Below, piece after piece: positions 16,979 through 25,250 of a stretch of 39,660 bases of DNA; the first letter of the stretch is position 1; each line of letters begins with the position of its first letter. Below the pieces are notes generated by a model. That model ran no database searches, was not told the DNA's origin, and saw only the letters and a list, made by a program, of their open reading frames with translations. The stretch is from positions 1 through 39,660 of the forward strand of contig CANFVD010000011.1 in assembly GCA_947450345.1 (NCBI GenBank), in the 5' to 3' direction. Made by a program: the position numbers and the translations under genes. Origin of the DNA: Actinomycetota bacterium (lineage in GTDB: Bacteria > Actinomycetota > Actinomycetes > Actinomycetales > Microbacteriaceae).

Positions 16979-16984
16979 AACCTA
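16979..16984 (-). promoter_or_regulatory. -10-like element of htrA
   Basis: TAGGTT on the minus strand, about 52 bases before the htrA ATG, adjoining the palindrome at 16961-16978. No consensus -35. Confidence 0.4.
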
Positions 16985-17011
16985 TGACGAATCTGAATGT
17001 GCTCTGGGAGT

Positions 17012-18037
17012 TTATCCGAGTCGGCCCGTGCCTCCCGGACAGCCGATGAGCGCGAGTGCCTGCGCGCACGAGGTGGTCACGAGGGCACGATCGTACCGAG
17101 CCGTCACCAGGGTGACCGGCCCCGACGCAGCGCTCACTTCTCCCGCAACGTCGTTCCACGTGTCCCCCGGAAATCGATAACTCACCCGGTACACCGCCGC
17201 CACCGTCGCCGAATAAGGGCCCGGCATCGCGTAGACGTGCGATGTCGACGTCGGCGCGAATTCGGAGACCCCCGCGGCCTGCCAACTGACACCCGCACTC
17301 GTGGTGGTGCCGACGGTGCCGTCGCCGTAATGCCAGTCGTAGCGCACGGGCGTGAAGGCCACCTCGACCTGCCATCCCAGGACTATTCCGCTCACAACGT
17401 GACGGCGCGCTCCCGCCAAGAAGTTCGTGGGCAAGCCTGCCACGGTCCAGCCGACAGGCTGCGTGGCAATGGTGGGGTTCTCGGGAACAAAGTGCTGCAG
17501 GTCCGACAGTTCAAGATCGGGCACGGCGGGCTGCTCGGGTGTACCCGGGATGCCTGGTCGCGGGCAGTACCAGGGCCACTCGACAAAGAGCACGCATACG
17601 GCGAAGGTGACGTCGCCGACGAAGACCGGGTAGGGATCGGTGCCGAATCGAAACGGGCCGTCATATCCACCGGGTGTCGCGGGAGTGCCCGGCTGACCCG
17701 GCTGACCCGGTATTCGGATGCCCGCCCAGATGTCAACGCCTCCGGGTGAGATTCCCGCGCCCTGACAGGCATTGCCGACCGCGCAGGTCACGGCAAGGGC
17801 GGGGGCCGTAACGCCCGCGGGAACAAGTGCGAGCGCACCCACGACACCCAGTGAGATGAGAGCCGACAGCAGCAGCGCGATGGCGCGTCTGCCCCGTGGC
17901 TGAGAGTGGCGGCGACGGGGACTCATCGCTCGTGGAAGTGACGCCGCAGGAGGCGACGTTGTCGCTGGTGACGGGTGATTTTGCGGCGTCGGCGAGTGCG
18001 GCGCGTGGGTCTGGCTCGGACGGTGGGTCATCATCAT
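17012..18037 (-). CDS. Exported protein with PKD-like domain
   Basis: 341 residues. A Pro/His/Ser-rich N-terminus, arginine-rich PRGRRA, then a hydrophobic stretch (about 52-80) ending APALA, consistent with a signal peptide or anchor. The mature part has short collagen-like PGQPGQPGTPATPGG, six cysteines, and near the C-terminus WHYGDGT ... SHVYAMPGPYSATVA, the core of a PKD/Ig-like fold. Extracellular, function unknown. Three consecutive ATG codons (18037, 18034, 18031) begin it; TAACCT seven bases before the first supports 18037, though an ATG at codon 38 is possible. It lies 84 bases upstream of htrA on the same strand. Confidence 0.72.
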   Translation of the reverse strand: MMMTHRPSQTHAPHSPTPQNHPSPATTSPPAASLPRAMSPRRRHSQPRGRRAIALLLSALISLGVVGALALVPAGVTAPALAVTCAVGNACQGAGISPGGVDIWAGIRIPGQPGQPGTPATPGGYDGPFRFGTDPYPVFVGDVTFAVCVLFVEWPWYCPRPGIPGTPEQPAVPDLELSDLQHFVPENPTIATQPVGWTVAGLPTNFLAGARRHVVSGIVLGWQVEVAFTPVRYDWHYGDGTVGTTTSAGVSWQAAGVSEFAPTSTSHVYAMPGPYSATVAAVYRVSYRFPGDTWNDVAGEVSAASGPVTLVTARYDRALVTTSCAQALALIGCPGGTGRLG

Positions 18038-18044
18038 GCCCGCG

Positions 18045-18050
18045 AGGTTA
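18045..18050 (-). promoter_or_regulatory. -10 box of a leaderless promoter for the PKD-like protein
   Basis: TAACCT on the minus strand, seven bases before ATG 18037. Confidence 0.45.
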
Positions 18051-18092
18051 ACCGACGGCGACGCTCAGACGCTCGGCCTGTCCACAGACGAT

Positions 18093-19034
18093 CTAGCGCG
18101 TGACTCCCAAGCGCGCGGCAATCGTGTCGACGTCTTTGCCCATCTGCCAGATGAGGTCATCCAGTGAGTCGAACTTGAGCATGCCCCGGATGTAGTCAAC
18201 GAACTCGATAACCACCATCTGACCGTAAAGATCTCCCGGTGGCAGAATGCAGTGCGCTTCCACCACGCGATCCCGCTCACCCTCCACTGTGGGATTCGTC
18301 CCCACAGAAATTGCGGCCGGAAAACGCGTTCCGTCGGGCGTGATGAGCCAACCGGCGTAGACGCCATCTGCGGGCATCAATCCCGTCGCGGTGCGTGACA
18401 GGTTAGCCGTGGGGTAACCGAACTCCCGGCCCTTTTTCTCGCCATGCACGACTTCGCCCTGCATGGCGTGCGTGCGTCCCAGCGCGCGGGCGGCGCTCGT
18501 CACGTCGCCGCCGATGATGAGGCGACGCACCAGCGAGGACGAGATGCGGTCGCCCGACTCATCCGAAACATCGTCGATGACGACCACGTCGAAGCCGTGG
18601 ACGGAGGAGAGCTCGCGAAGCGTGTCAACAGATCCGCTGGCTTTGTTCCCAAACCTGAAATCCTTACCCACAATGACGCACTGGGCGCCGAGTCCCTCGA
18701 TCAGAATCTGGTCGACAAATTCTTGCGGACTCAGTTGAGCGAGTTCCTGGGTGAACGGCAGCAACAGACAGGCTTCAACGCCGGTCATCCCAATGAGCTC
18801 GACGCGGCGATCTACTCCAGTGATGTCAGCCGGCACCGATTCGGGAGTGAACAGGCTCGCGGGATGCCGATCGAAGGTGACCACGACGGCGTGCAGACCG
18901 CGCTCTTCGGCAATTTGCTGCGCGCGTGAAATCATCTCCAGGTGCCCGCGGTGAACGGCATTGAATTTGCCGATGGTCACCACAGAGGGTCGCATGCCGT
19001 CGCCGAGTTCAGCCAGGGAGCGGGCGACGATCAT
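18093..19034 (-). CDS. ribF: Bifunctional riboflavin kinase / FAD synthetase RibF
   Basis: 313 residues from ATG 19034. The N-terminal adenylyltransferase domain has the nucleotide-binding VVTIGKFNAVHRGH (residues 18-31) and DFRFGNKASG; the C-terminal kinase domain has GREFGYPTANL, DGVYAGW and SVGTNPTVEG. It makes FMN and then FAD. The frame runs further upstream, but the family start is at 19034, where ATGA overlaps the stop of the membrane protein before it; GAAAGG is about 10 bases upstream. It ends the truB-membrane-membrane-ribF chain. Confidence 0.95.
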   Translation of the reverse strand: MIVARSLAELGDGMRPSVVTIGKFNAVHRGHLEMISRAQQIAEERGLHAVVVTFDRHPASLFTPESVPADITGVDRRVELIGMTGVEACLLLPFTQELAQLSPQEFVDQILIEGLGAQCVIVGKDFRFGNKASGSVDTLRELSSVHGFDVVVIDDVSDESGDRISSSLVRRLIIGGDVTSAARALGRTHAMQGEVVHGEKKGREFGYPTANLSRTATGLMPADGVYAGWLITPDGTRFPAAISVGTNPTVEGERDRVVEAHCILPPGDLYGQMVVIEFVDYIRGMLKFDSLDDLIWQMGKDVDTIAARLGVTR

Positions 19035-19423
19035 GGGCGACGAACCTTTCGCGAACGGGTGTACAGATAAAACATACCGACCACGGGCAGTATCAGGGGG
19101 ATGAAAAGATAACCCCGACCGAACGCCGACCACACGGTGTCATGCGGGAAGAGAGCGGGGTAGGTCAGACTCACGATTCCCACCGAAATCACGCCGGCGA
19201 ACTCGATTGACAGGGTGACCCAGCCAATCACGTTCCAGACGCGTCCGCCCCGAATGAGAGCAATCGTGGCGACGACGTAGACGACGGCCGAGAAAGCCGA
19301 GAGTGTGTAGGCCAGCGGGGCCTGATCGAACTTCGTGGCGATTTGGAAACCCGACCGGCCGAGCGCGGCCACCGTCAAAATCAGGTAGACAACGACGACC
19401 AGGATCCACGCTCCGCGCCTCAC
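19031..19423 (-). CDS. Small four-helix membrane protein between truB and ribF (second)
   Basis: 130 residues from GTG 19423 (VRRGAWILVVVVYLILTVAA). Four predicted helices: about 4-24, 38-58, 66-90 and 98-120, with a basic end (RSRKVRRP). I do not recognise a named family. The GTG overlaps the preceding stop (GTGA) and its own stop overlaps the ribF start (ATGA), so it is translated in series with both. A longer open frame upstream is only the shadow of the preceding gene. Confidence 0.75.
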   Translation of the reverse strand: MRRGAWILVVVVYLILTVAALGRSGFQIATKFDQAPLAYTLSAFSAVVYVVATIALIRGGRVWNVIGWVTLSIEFAGVISVGIVSLTYPALFPHDTVWSAFGRGYLFIPLILPVVGMFYLYTRSRKVRRP

Positions 19424-19794
19424 GAACCGCCGCCCTGAAGAAACCAAATCTGGCTCATCCGATAGAGCATGACGGCAATCGCGAGCATGGCGGCGCCAAG
19501 GACCACGGTGCTCCAGCGTGATCGATCCGCAAAAGCCCAAAACGCTGCTCCTAGCGGAATCAGCAGAGCCGTGACCAAGTAGAGGTAGAACTCGATGAGG
19601 CTACCCGTGGGCTGATTACCCGTCAGCGGTGCCGAAATGGTGACGGCCAACTGAACGATGAGGAGAAGTTCGATGACACCGGCAAAACCAACGGTGAGAT
19701 CGTTCGGGCGCCATCCCACCAAGCCGAGAATGACGGCCAGCGTGCCTCCCGCAACGGCGACGGCCAGTTGCACCCAGAGAAACCACTCGATCAC
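19420..19794 (-). CDS. Small four-helix membrane protein between truB and ribF (first)
   Basis: 124 residues from GTG 19794 (MIEWFLWVQLAVAVAGGTLA). Four helices near 3-25, 34-54, 66-90 and 95-117, with the polar loop SAPLTGNQPTGS between helices 2 and 3. No known family recognised. The start overlaps the truB stop (GTGA) and the stop overlaps the next membrane protein (GTGA). The two products are similar in size and topology and could form a heteromeric membrane complex; that is inference. Confidence 0.77.
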   Translation of the reverse strand: MIEWFLWVQLAVAVAGGTLAVILGLVGWRPNDLTVGFAGVIELLLIVQLAVTISAPLTGNQPTGSLIEFYLYLVTALLIPLGAAFWAFADRSRWSTVVLGAAMLAIAVMLYRMSQIWFLQGGGS

Positions 19795-20720
19795 GGCGAC
19801 TCCTGAGACATATTGAAAAGGATGCGAACTCGCTCGGCGCGAACGTCAACGAGCCCTCTCAGCCTACCTTCGGGGGAAATTGCTGCGAACCGGCCCTCAC
19901 CGGGTGCGGCCAGTTGCGCGACGCGACCGTGACGGAGGTGAACGTCCTCGTCGGCCGTCAACTGCCACGTGGGAAAGATGCGGCCGGCCGCGGCCGCCGG
20001 GTCACGGAGACGGGCAACGGTGGAACTCGTCGCGACGTCGGCAGCAAGGCTGTCGTCCAGTACAAGGGCGTCAGCAATGTCAAACGGACCCACCCGCGTG
20101 CGGCGCAGGGCCGTGAGGTGGCCACCCACGCCCAAACGAAACCCGAGGTCGCGAGCGAGAGCGCGAATGTAGGTTCCTGACGAACAGTCCACGACAGCAT
20201 CGATATCGATTCCGTCATCCGTTCGATGCACAGCCGTGATGTCGAATCGCGACACCGTCACGGGACGCGGCTCAAGGGCAACCGCTTCGCCCTCGCGCAC
20301 GCGCGCGTAGGCACGCTTTCCCTCAACCTTGATGGCGCTCACGGAACTCGGCACCTGCATGATGTCGCCCGTGAGTGTGGCGACGGCCGACTCAATATCC
20401 GCATCGGTCACGCGGGCCAGTTGCTCGCGGGGAGCGCGTCCGAGGCCCTCTCCCTCGGCATCGTCCGTGGTGGTTGATTCGCCCAGTCGAATTGTGGCGG
20501 TGTAGGTCTTGTCCAAGCCGACGAAAAAGGTGAGTAGTCGTGTGGCGCCGTTGATGCCCATCACGAGGAGGCCGGTCGCCAGGGGGTCGAGCGTTCCCGC
20601 ATGTCCAACGCGTCGCGTTGACAGAATGCGCCGGAGTCGCGAGACGACATCGTGGCTGGTGAGGCCCGGCGACTTGTCGACGAGCAGAACGCCCGGAGCG
20701 GTGAACGAGGGGGAAGCCAC
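19791..20720 (-). CDS. truB: tRNA pseudouridine-55 synthase TruB
   Basis: 309 residues from GTG 20720. Motifs: GVLLVDKSPGLTSHDVVSRL, the catalytic-aspartate loop RRVGHAGTLDPLATGLLVMG, SAIKVEGKRAYARVREGE, and SGTYIRALARDLG. A C-terminal PUA-like part ends RAERVRILFNMSQESP. It converts U55 to pseudouridine in tRNA T arms. An in-frame ATG at 20849 would run across the divergent mutY start, so the GTG is chosen; GATAAT lies seven bases before it. Confidence 0.95.
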   Translation of the reverse strand: MASPSFTAPGVLLVDKSPGLTSHDVVSRLRRILSTRRVGHAGTLDPLATGLLVMGINGATRLLTFFVGLDKTYTATIRLGESTTTDDAEGEGLGRAPREQLARVTDADIESAVATLTGDIMQVPSSVSAIKVEGKRAYARVREGEAVALEPRPVTVSRFDITAVHRTDDGIDIDAVVDCSSGTYIRALARDLGFRLGVGGHLTALRRTRVGPFDIADALVLDDSLAADVATSSTVARLRDPAAAAGRIFPTWQLTADEDVHLRHGRVAQLAAPGEGRFAAISPEGRLRGLVDVRAERVRILFNMSQESP

Positions 20721-20727
20721 GCCTTCG

Positions 20728-20733
20728 ATTATC
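20728..20733 (-). promoter_or_regulatory. -10-like element of truB
   Basis: GATAAT on the minus strand, seven bases before GTG 20720. It occupies the -35 region expected for mutY on the other strand. Confidence 0.4.
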
Positions 20734-20749
20734 GCTTGCCCGCGTGGTT

Positions 20750-20755
20750 TAGGCT
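20750..20755 (+). promoter_or_regulatory. -10 box of a leaderless promoter for mutY
   Basis: TAGGCT, six bases, then GTG 20762. It faces the truB element, with 16 bases between the two. Confidence 0.5.
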
Positions 20756-20761
20756 CACACC

Positions 20762-21637
20762 GTGGCTGATGCGAATGCCGCGAATCAGGTTCGCGCGTGG
20801 TTCGCCCGCGAGGGGCGTGCGCTGCCGTGGCGCGGTGAGGACGTGTCACCGTGGGGTGTGCTCGTCAGCGAATTCATGCTGCAGCAGACTCCCGCGGCAC
20901 GTGTCATCGCGCCGTACCTCAGCTGGATGGAGCGCTGGCCAACTCCCGCGGCCCTAGCAGCCGCACCCGCGGGCGAGGCCGTGAGGGCGTGGGCCAACCT
21001 GGGCTACCCGCGACGAGCACTCTGGCTGCACAACTGCGCGACGGCGATTACTCAGCAGTTCGACGGCCAGGTTCCCCGCGACGTCACCGTGCTCGAGAAG
21101 TTGCCGGGCATTGGCCCCTACACGGCGAGAGCCGTGGCGGTCTTTGCCTACCGAGCCCACGAACCCGTGGTCGATACCAACGTGCGCCGCGTGATTGCCC
21201 GGTGGCATCACGGACACTCAGATCAAGGGTCGCCCTCAGCCCAGCGTGACCATGCCGACATGCTCGCGCTCATGCCCCCGCCGGCTCAGTCGCCCGAATT
21301 CAATGCCGCGATGATGGAACTCGGCGCACGCGTCTGCACGGCGCGGAATCCACTCTGTGCCGAGTGCCCCCTGGTGCACACGTGCGCGTGGCGGGCTGCG
21401 GGGTACCCCGACACCGGGGCACGCGGAGTGGCGAAACAGGCGCGTTATGAGGGCAGCGATCGGCAGGCTCGCGGTGCCCTGCTCGCGGTGTTGCGGTCAG
21501 CGAGTGGACCGGTCACCCGCGCCGCACTCGACCGGGCCTGGCCAGAGGCCATTCAGCGTGACCGCGCACTGATCGGCCTGATCGACGACGGCCTTATTGT
21601 GCCGCTGGCACGTCAACGCTTTGGACTGCCGGCGTAG
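20762..21637 (+). CDS. mutY: A/G-specific adenine DNA glycosylase MutY (short form)
   Basis: 291 residues. It removes adenine paired with 8-oxoguanine. Catalytic Glu37 (SEFMLQQT) and Asp138 (VVDTNVRRV), the helix-hairpin-helix LPGIGPYTARAV, and the 4Fe-4S loop Cys192-x6-Cys199-x2-Cys202-x5-Cys208 are all present. The C-terminal NUDIX-like 8-oxoG recognition domain of the E. coli enzyme is missing; about 65 residues resembling a small winged helix take its place, as in other short actinobacterial forms. GTG start with TAGGCT six bases before. With the downstream 2TM gene it is inserted in reverse between truB and rbfA. Confidence 0.94.
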   Translation: MADANAANQVRAWFAREGRALPWRGEDVSPWGVLVSEFMLQQTPAARVIAPYLSWMERWPTPAALAAAPAGEAVRAWANLGYPRRALWLHNCATAITQQFDGQVPRDVTVLEKLPGIGPYTARAVAVFAYRAHEPVVDTNVRRVIARWHHGHSDQGSPSAQRDHADMLALMPPPAQSPEFNAAMMELGARVCTARNPLCAECPLVHTCAWRAAGYPDTGARGVAKQARYEGSDRQARGALLAVLRSASGPVTRAALDRAWPEAIQRDRALIGLIDDGLIVPLARQRFGLPA

Positions 21638-21640
21638 ACT
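21635..21640 (+). promoter_or_regulatory. -10 box of a leaderless promoter for the 2TM gene, overlapping the mutY stop
   Basis: TAGACT, six bases, then ATG 21647. The first three bases are the mutY stop codon. Confidence 0.5.
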
Positions 21641-21646
21641 TCTCAC

Positions 21647-21934
21647 ATGACTGGAGATGAAGAACTTCGCGCCTTCGCAGCCCGACGCTTGAAGAGGCAG
21701 GCTGCCTTCAAAAACTACCTGTGGACGTGGCTTGGGGTTTCCTTGCTGACCAGCGCCATTTGGTTCTTCACCTCGCCGGGGCAGTATTTCTGGCCGGGCT
21801 GGGTAATTTTCGGCATGGGAGTCGGCGCACTTTTTTCCGGCATCGACGCGTACCGCACCCGCGACCCGCGCCTGATCACCACCGAGGCAATTGATGCCGA
21901 GGTCGAGCGACTGAAGGGTAAGAACAAGCCTTAG
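21647..21934 (+). CDS. 2TM-domain membrane protein
   Basis: 95 residues with two helices (about 26-43 and 49-67) flanked by charged ends: RRLKRQAAFKNYLWTWLGVS before and RTRDPRLITTEAIDAEVERL after. This matches the small 2TM domain, found alone or fused to signalling proteins; its function is unknown. Its stop overlaps the convergent rbfA stop by four bases. Confidence 0.78.
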   Translation: MTGDEELRAFAARRLKRQAAFKNYLWTWLGVSLLTSAIWFFTSPGQYFWPGWVIFGMGVGALFSGIDAYRTRDPRLITTEAIDAEVERLKGKNKP

Positions 21935-22455
21935 GCGGGGGTGGCTGAGTTCGGCGACGTGTCGCCGGACGGCGTGACGTCCTCGAAGCTCGCCTGAGCG
22001 TGTTCTTCGTCATCGTCATCGTCGTCGTCAGCAATTTCGCGCGGCTTGACGTAAGGGTCTTCGTCCCCCGCATAGGCAGCCGCCTGAGCGAGTTTCTCCA
22101 CCTCGGCGTCGGCTGCGGCAGCCTTCGCCAGCAGGTCGTCGATGGTTTTCGCTGACTCGGGCAGAGCATCCAGAATCAACTCGATTGTGGGCGTGAGGCG
22201 CACGGTCAGGTTGCGACCCACTTCGCCACGAATACGACCGGTGTTGGCCGTGAGAACGCGAGCCGCCTCGGCGCGCTCCTCGTCATTGCCATAGACGGTG
22301 AAGAAGATCGACGCGTGCTGCAGGTCACCCGTGACCCGGACATCGGTGATGGTCACGAAACCGAGGGGCTCCTTGATGACGCCGCGCTCCAGCGCCTCGG
22401 CCACAATGACCTTGATGCGCTCAGCCAGTTTTCTGGCTCTTCCGTGATCAACCAT
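21931..22455 (-). CDS. rbfA: Ribosome-binding factor A
   Basis: 174 residues from ATG 22455 (MVDHGRARKLAERIKVIVAE). KH-like fold motifs: KEPLGFVTITDVRVTGDLQH, ASIFFTVYG, and LRLTPTIEL-like VRLTPTIELILDALPE. It binds 16S rRNA during 30S maturation. The core ends near residue 115; a 60-residue tail follows with a DDDDDDDEE run (about 146-154). The open frame extends upstream but the family start is clear. Follows infB by 78 bases. Confidence 0.94.
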   Translation of the reverse strand: MVDHGRARKLAERIKVIVAEALERGVIKEPLGFVTITDVRVTGDLQHASIFFTVYGNDEERAEAARVLTANTGRIRGEVGRNLTVRLTPTIELILDALPESAKTIDDLLAKAAAADAEVEKLAQAAAYAGDEDPYVKPREIADDDDDDDEEHAQASFEDVTPSGDTSPNSATPA

Positions 22456-22533
22456 GAGATTTCCGTGTCGTAAGTGGCGTGAGGGGGTGAAGGAGGGCAT
22501 GCTGCGGGTTGTGCGGCGTGCCCTCCCCCACGT

Positions 22534-25206
22534 CTAGACGCGCGGCTTCTCGACGAGCTCGATGGTCTCGATCTCGTCGCCGATCTGGATGTCGTTGAAC
22601 TTACCCAGACCGATACCGCACTCGAAGTCGGTCTTGACCTCGGAGGCGTCATCCTTGAAGCGACGCAGCGACTCGATGGCCAAGCCATCGGCCAGCACGA
22701 TGCCGTCGCGGATAACGCGCGCTTTGGCGTTTCGCGTGATGGTTCCGCTGCGCACAATACATCCGGCGATGTTGCCGAACTTGCTCGAACGGAAGATCTC
22801 GCGGATCTCGGCAACACCCGACTGCACCTCTTCGAACTCGGGCTTGAGCATTCCCTTGAGGGAGTTCTCGATGTCCTCGAGCGCGTTGTAGATGACCGAG
22901 TAGAACCGGATGTCGACGCCCTCGCGAGCGGCGCGCTCGCGCGCCTTCGTGTCGGGACGCACGTTGAATCCGATGATGACGGCGCTGTCGACCGTGGCGA
23001 GGTTTACGTCGCTCTCGGTGACGGCACCCACACCGCGGTGGATGATGCGCAGCTGAACGCTCTCGTCGACCTCGATCTTGAGCAACGACTCTTCGAGCGC
23101 CTCAACGGCACCCGAGACATCACCCTTGATGATGAGGTTGAGCGACTCGACCTTGCCGTCTTCGAGGGCCTTGGTGAAGTCCTCGAGGCTGATGCGCTTG
23201 CGCGCCTTGGCCAGCAGAGCGTTGCGCTGCACGGCCTCGCGCTTTTCGGCGATCTGGCGAGCCGTGCGGTCTTCCTCGGTGACGAGGAACGTGTCGCCGG
23301 CACGCGGCACGCTCTGCAGACCCTGGATCTGCACCGGGCGCGACGGCGTAGCAACGTCGACCGGAGTACCGTGCTCGTCGGTCATGGCGCGGACGCGACC
23401 GAAGGCCGTTCCCGCCACGATCGCGTCACCCACGCGGAGCGAACCCGACTGGATGAGCACGGTCGCAACAGCACCGCGTCCCTTGTCGAGACGTGCTTCG
23501 ATGGCGACACCGCGAGCATCCTTGTTGGGGTTTGCGCGCAGGTCGAGCCCGGCATCTGCGGTGAGCAGAACGGCATCGAGGAGCTGTGTGATTCCCGTGC
23601 CCTCGCGAGCCGACACGTCGACGAACATGACGTCTCCGCCGTACTCCTCGGCAACCAGACCATACTCGGTGAGCTGCTGGCGCACCTTGCCCGGGTTGGC
23701 GTCGGGCTTGTCGACCTTGTTGACGGCAACCACAATCGGCACGTTGGCGGCTTGGGCGTGGTTCAACGCTTCCACCGTCTGGGGCATGATGCCGTCGTCG
23801 GCAGCAACCACGAGGATGGCGATGTCGGTCACCTGAGCTCCACGGGCACGCATGGCGGTAAACGCCTCGTGACCGGGGGTGTCAATGAAGGTGATGCGAC
23901 GGTCGACGCCGTCGTGGTTGGCGTGCACCTGGTAGGCGCCGATGTGCTGCGTAATGCCACCCGCTTCGTCGCCCGCCACGTCGGTCTGACGAATGGCGTC
24001 GAGGAGGCGCGTTTTACCGTGGTCGACGTGACCCATAACCGTGACGACGGGGGGACGAATCTCCAGTGTCGATTCGTCTTCGTCCTCAAGTTCGGCTTCG
24101 AGGTCAATGTCAAAGTCTTCGAGAAGTTCTTTATCTTCGTCTTCGGGGCTGACGACCTGAATCTTGAAGCCGAGCTCGGCACCCAGGATTTCGAACGTGC
24201 CCTCGTCGAGAGACTCGGTTGCCGTCGCCATTTCACCGAGGTGAAAGAGAACGGTGACGAGGTCTCCGGCACTGGCATTGATCTTCTCGGCGAAGTCGGC
24301 CAGCGAAGCGCCGCGACGCATGCGGATGGCTGTCGTGCCGTCGCCGCGAGGAACCTTGACTCCACCCAGCGACGGGGCTTCGCGAAGTTCGTATTCAGCC
24401 CTCTTGGTGGCCTTCGACTTGCGCGACTTGCTCTTGCCACCGCCCTTACCGAAAGCTCCCGCAGTTCCGCCGCCGGGGCCGCGACCGCGACCACCGACAC
24501 CGGGACGACCGGCGAAACCGGGACGACCGGGTGCTCCACCGGGACCGCCGGTACCCCCTCCGGGGCCACCACCGAATCCGGGACGTGCTCCACCGGGACC
24601 GCCGGGGCGACCGGGACCGCCAGCGCCACCCGGACGAGCCGGGCGACCAAAGGTGCCACGCTCTCCCGGTGCACCAACGCTGCCGGGGCGGGGCGCCATG
24701 GGACGCGGAATGCTGGATGGGGCGGGGAGTGTTCCCATGCCCTGTGCCGAAGCGAACGGGTTGTTACCCGGTCGCGGACCCGCAGGACGCGTTCCCATGC
24801 CCTGGGTCGATGCGTAGGGGTTGTTGCCGGGGCGTGCGCCGCCGGGCTTCGCGCCCGCGGCGGGTGCATCAGTGTCGCCATCGGCGACAACCGGAGCAGT
24901 AACGTCAGCAGCAGCGGCAGGCGCTTCCGCGGCAACCTCGCTCGGTGCGGCCGGTTCCTCGCTGACGGGAGCTGCCGGGGTGGCGCTCCGCGTTGACTTG
25001 GCTGCCGGTGCTGCAGCGGCTTCGGCGGGAACAGGCTTCAGGCCCTCCGCCTCCAGGGCGGCACGAAGCTTGCGCGCCACCGGAGGTTCGATCGTCGACG
25101 CCGAGGTCTTGACGAATTCGCCAATCTCCTTGAGCTTGGCGAGGGCGGTCTTCGAGTCGATGCCATACTCGGCAGCGACCTCATGTACGCGTGGTTTTCC
25201 AGCCAC
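22534..25206 (-). CDS. infB: Translation initiation factor IF-2
   Basis: 890 residues. The N-terminal IF2N domain ([20 protein letters not shown]), a Pro/Ala then Gly/Arg-rich low-complexity linker (about 60-270) containing [14 protein letters not shown] and [14 protein letters not shown] in tandem, a second IF2N segment, and the GTPase domain with G1 GHVDHGKT (392-399), DTPGHEAF and NKVD. Then the beta-barrel and C-terminal domains that bind fMet-tRNA. GTG start at 25206 with AGGAG upstream; part of that Shine-Dalgarno is inside a leader hairpin. It follows nusA-ylxR. Confidence 0.97.
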   Translation of the reverse strand: MAGKPRVHEVAAEYGIDSKTALAKLKEIGEFVKTSASTIEPPVARKLRAALEAEGLKPVPAEAAAAPAAKSTRSATPAAPVSEEPAAPSEVAAEAPAAAADVTAPVVADGDTDAPAAGAKPGGARPGNNPYASTQGMGTRPAGPRPGNNPFASAQGMGTLPAPSSIPRPMAPRPGSVGAPGERGTFGRPARPGGAGGPGRPGGPGGARPGFGGGPGGGTGGPGGAPGRPGFAGRPGVGGRGRGPGGGTAGAFGKGGGKSKSRKSKATKRAEYELREAPSLGGVKVPRGDGTTAIRMRRGASLADFAEKINASAGDLVTVLFHLGEMATATESLDEGTFEILGAELGFKIQVVSPEDEDKELLEDFDIDLEAELEDEDESTLEIRPPVVTVMGHVDHGKTRLLDAIRQTDVAGDEAGGITQHIGAYQVHANHDGVDRRITFIDTPGHEAFTAMRARGAQVTDIAILVVAADDGIMPQTVEALNHAQAANVPIVVAVNKVDKPDANPGKVRQQLTEYGLVAEEYGGDVMFVDVSAREGTGITQLLDAVLLTADAGLDLRANPNKDARGVAIEARLDKGRGAVATVLIQSGSLRVGDAIVAGTAFGRVRAMTDEHGTPVDVATPSRPVQIQGLQSVPRAGDTFLVTEEDRTARQIAEKREAVQRNALLAKARKRISLEDFTKALEDGKVESLNLIIKGDVSGAVEALEESLLKIEVDESVQLRIIHRGVGAVTESDVNLATVDSAVIIGFNVRPDTKARERAAREGVDIRFYSVIYNALEDIENSLKGMLKPEFEEVQSGVAEIREIFRSSKFGNIAGCIVRSGTITRNAKARVIRDGIVLADGLAIESLRRFKDDASEVKTDFECGIGLGKFNDIQIGDEIETIELVEKPRV

Positions 25207-25212
25207 AATTCT

Positions 25213-25243
25213 CCTGTCTTATGATCCACACCCATAAGACAGG
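25213..25243 (-). promoter_or_regulatory. infB leader hairpin overlapping the Shine-Dalgarno sequence
   Basis: A perfect 11-bp inverted repeat, CCTGTCTTATG (25213-25223) and CATAAGACAGG (25233-25243), with a 9-base loop. In the minus-strand transcript the 3' arm ends CAGG and is directly followed by AGAATTGTG, so the first bases of AGGAG are paired. A -10-like element sits just upstream (25251-25257), which would start the RNA at or beside the hairpin. It may gate infB translation, protect the 5' end, or act as a DNA operator. No T-run follows, so it is not a terminator. Confidence 0.7.
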
Positions 25244-25250
25244 GGGGACC

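Noticed and set aside
24730-24830. Direct DNA repeat in infB (two copies of the PGNNPxASxQGMGT coding unit)
   Set aside because: It is part of the normally variable low-complexity linker of actinobacterial IF-2; noted in the gene entry, not considered a separate element.
23038-24996. Plus-strand open frame of 652 codons opposite infB
   Set aside because: Antisense to conserved IF-2 domains; its composition (Thr/Gly/Ala runs) mirrors the Gly/Pro-rich linker on the other strand.
25038-25235. Small minus-strand frame starting at an ATG inside the infB leader hairpin (upstream ORF of 65 codons)
   Set aside because: It overlaps the infB start in another frame and has no Shine-Dalgarno; its codons beyond the start are just infB out of frame. 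A short regulatory upstream ORF cannot be excluded but has no positive support.
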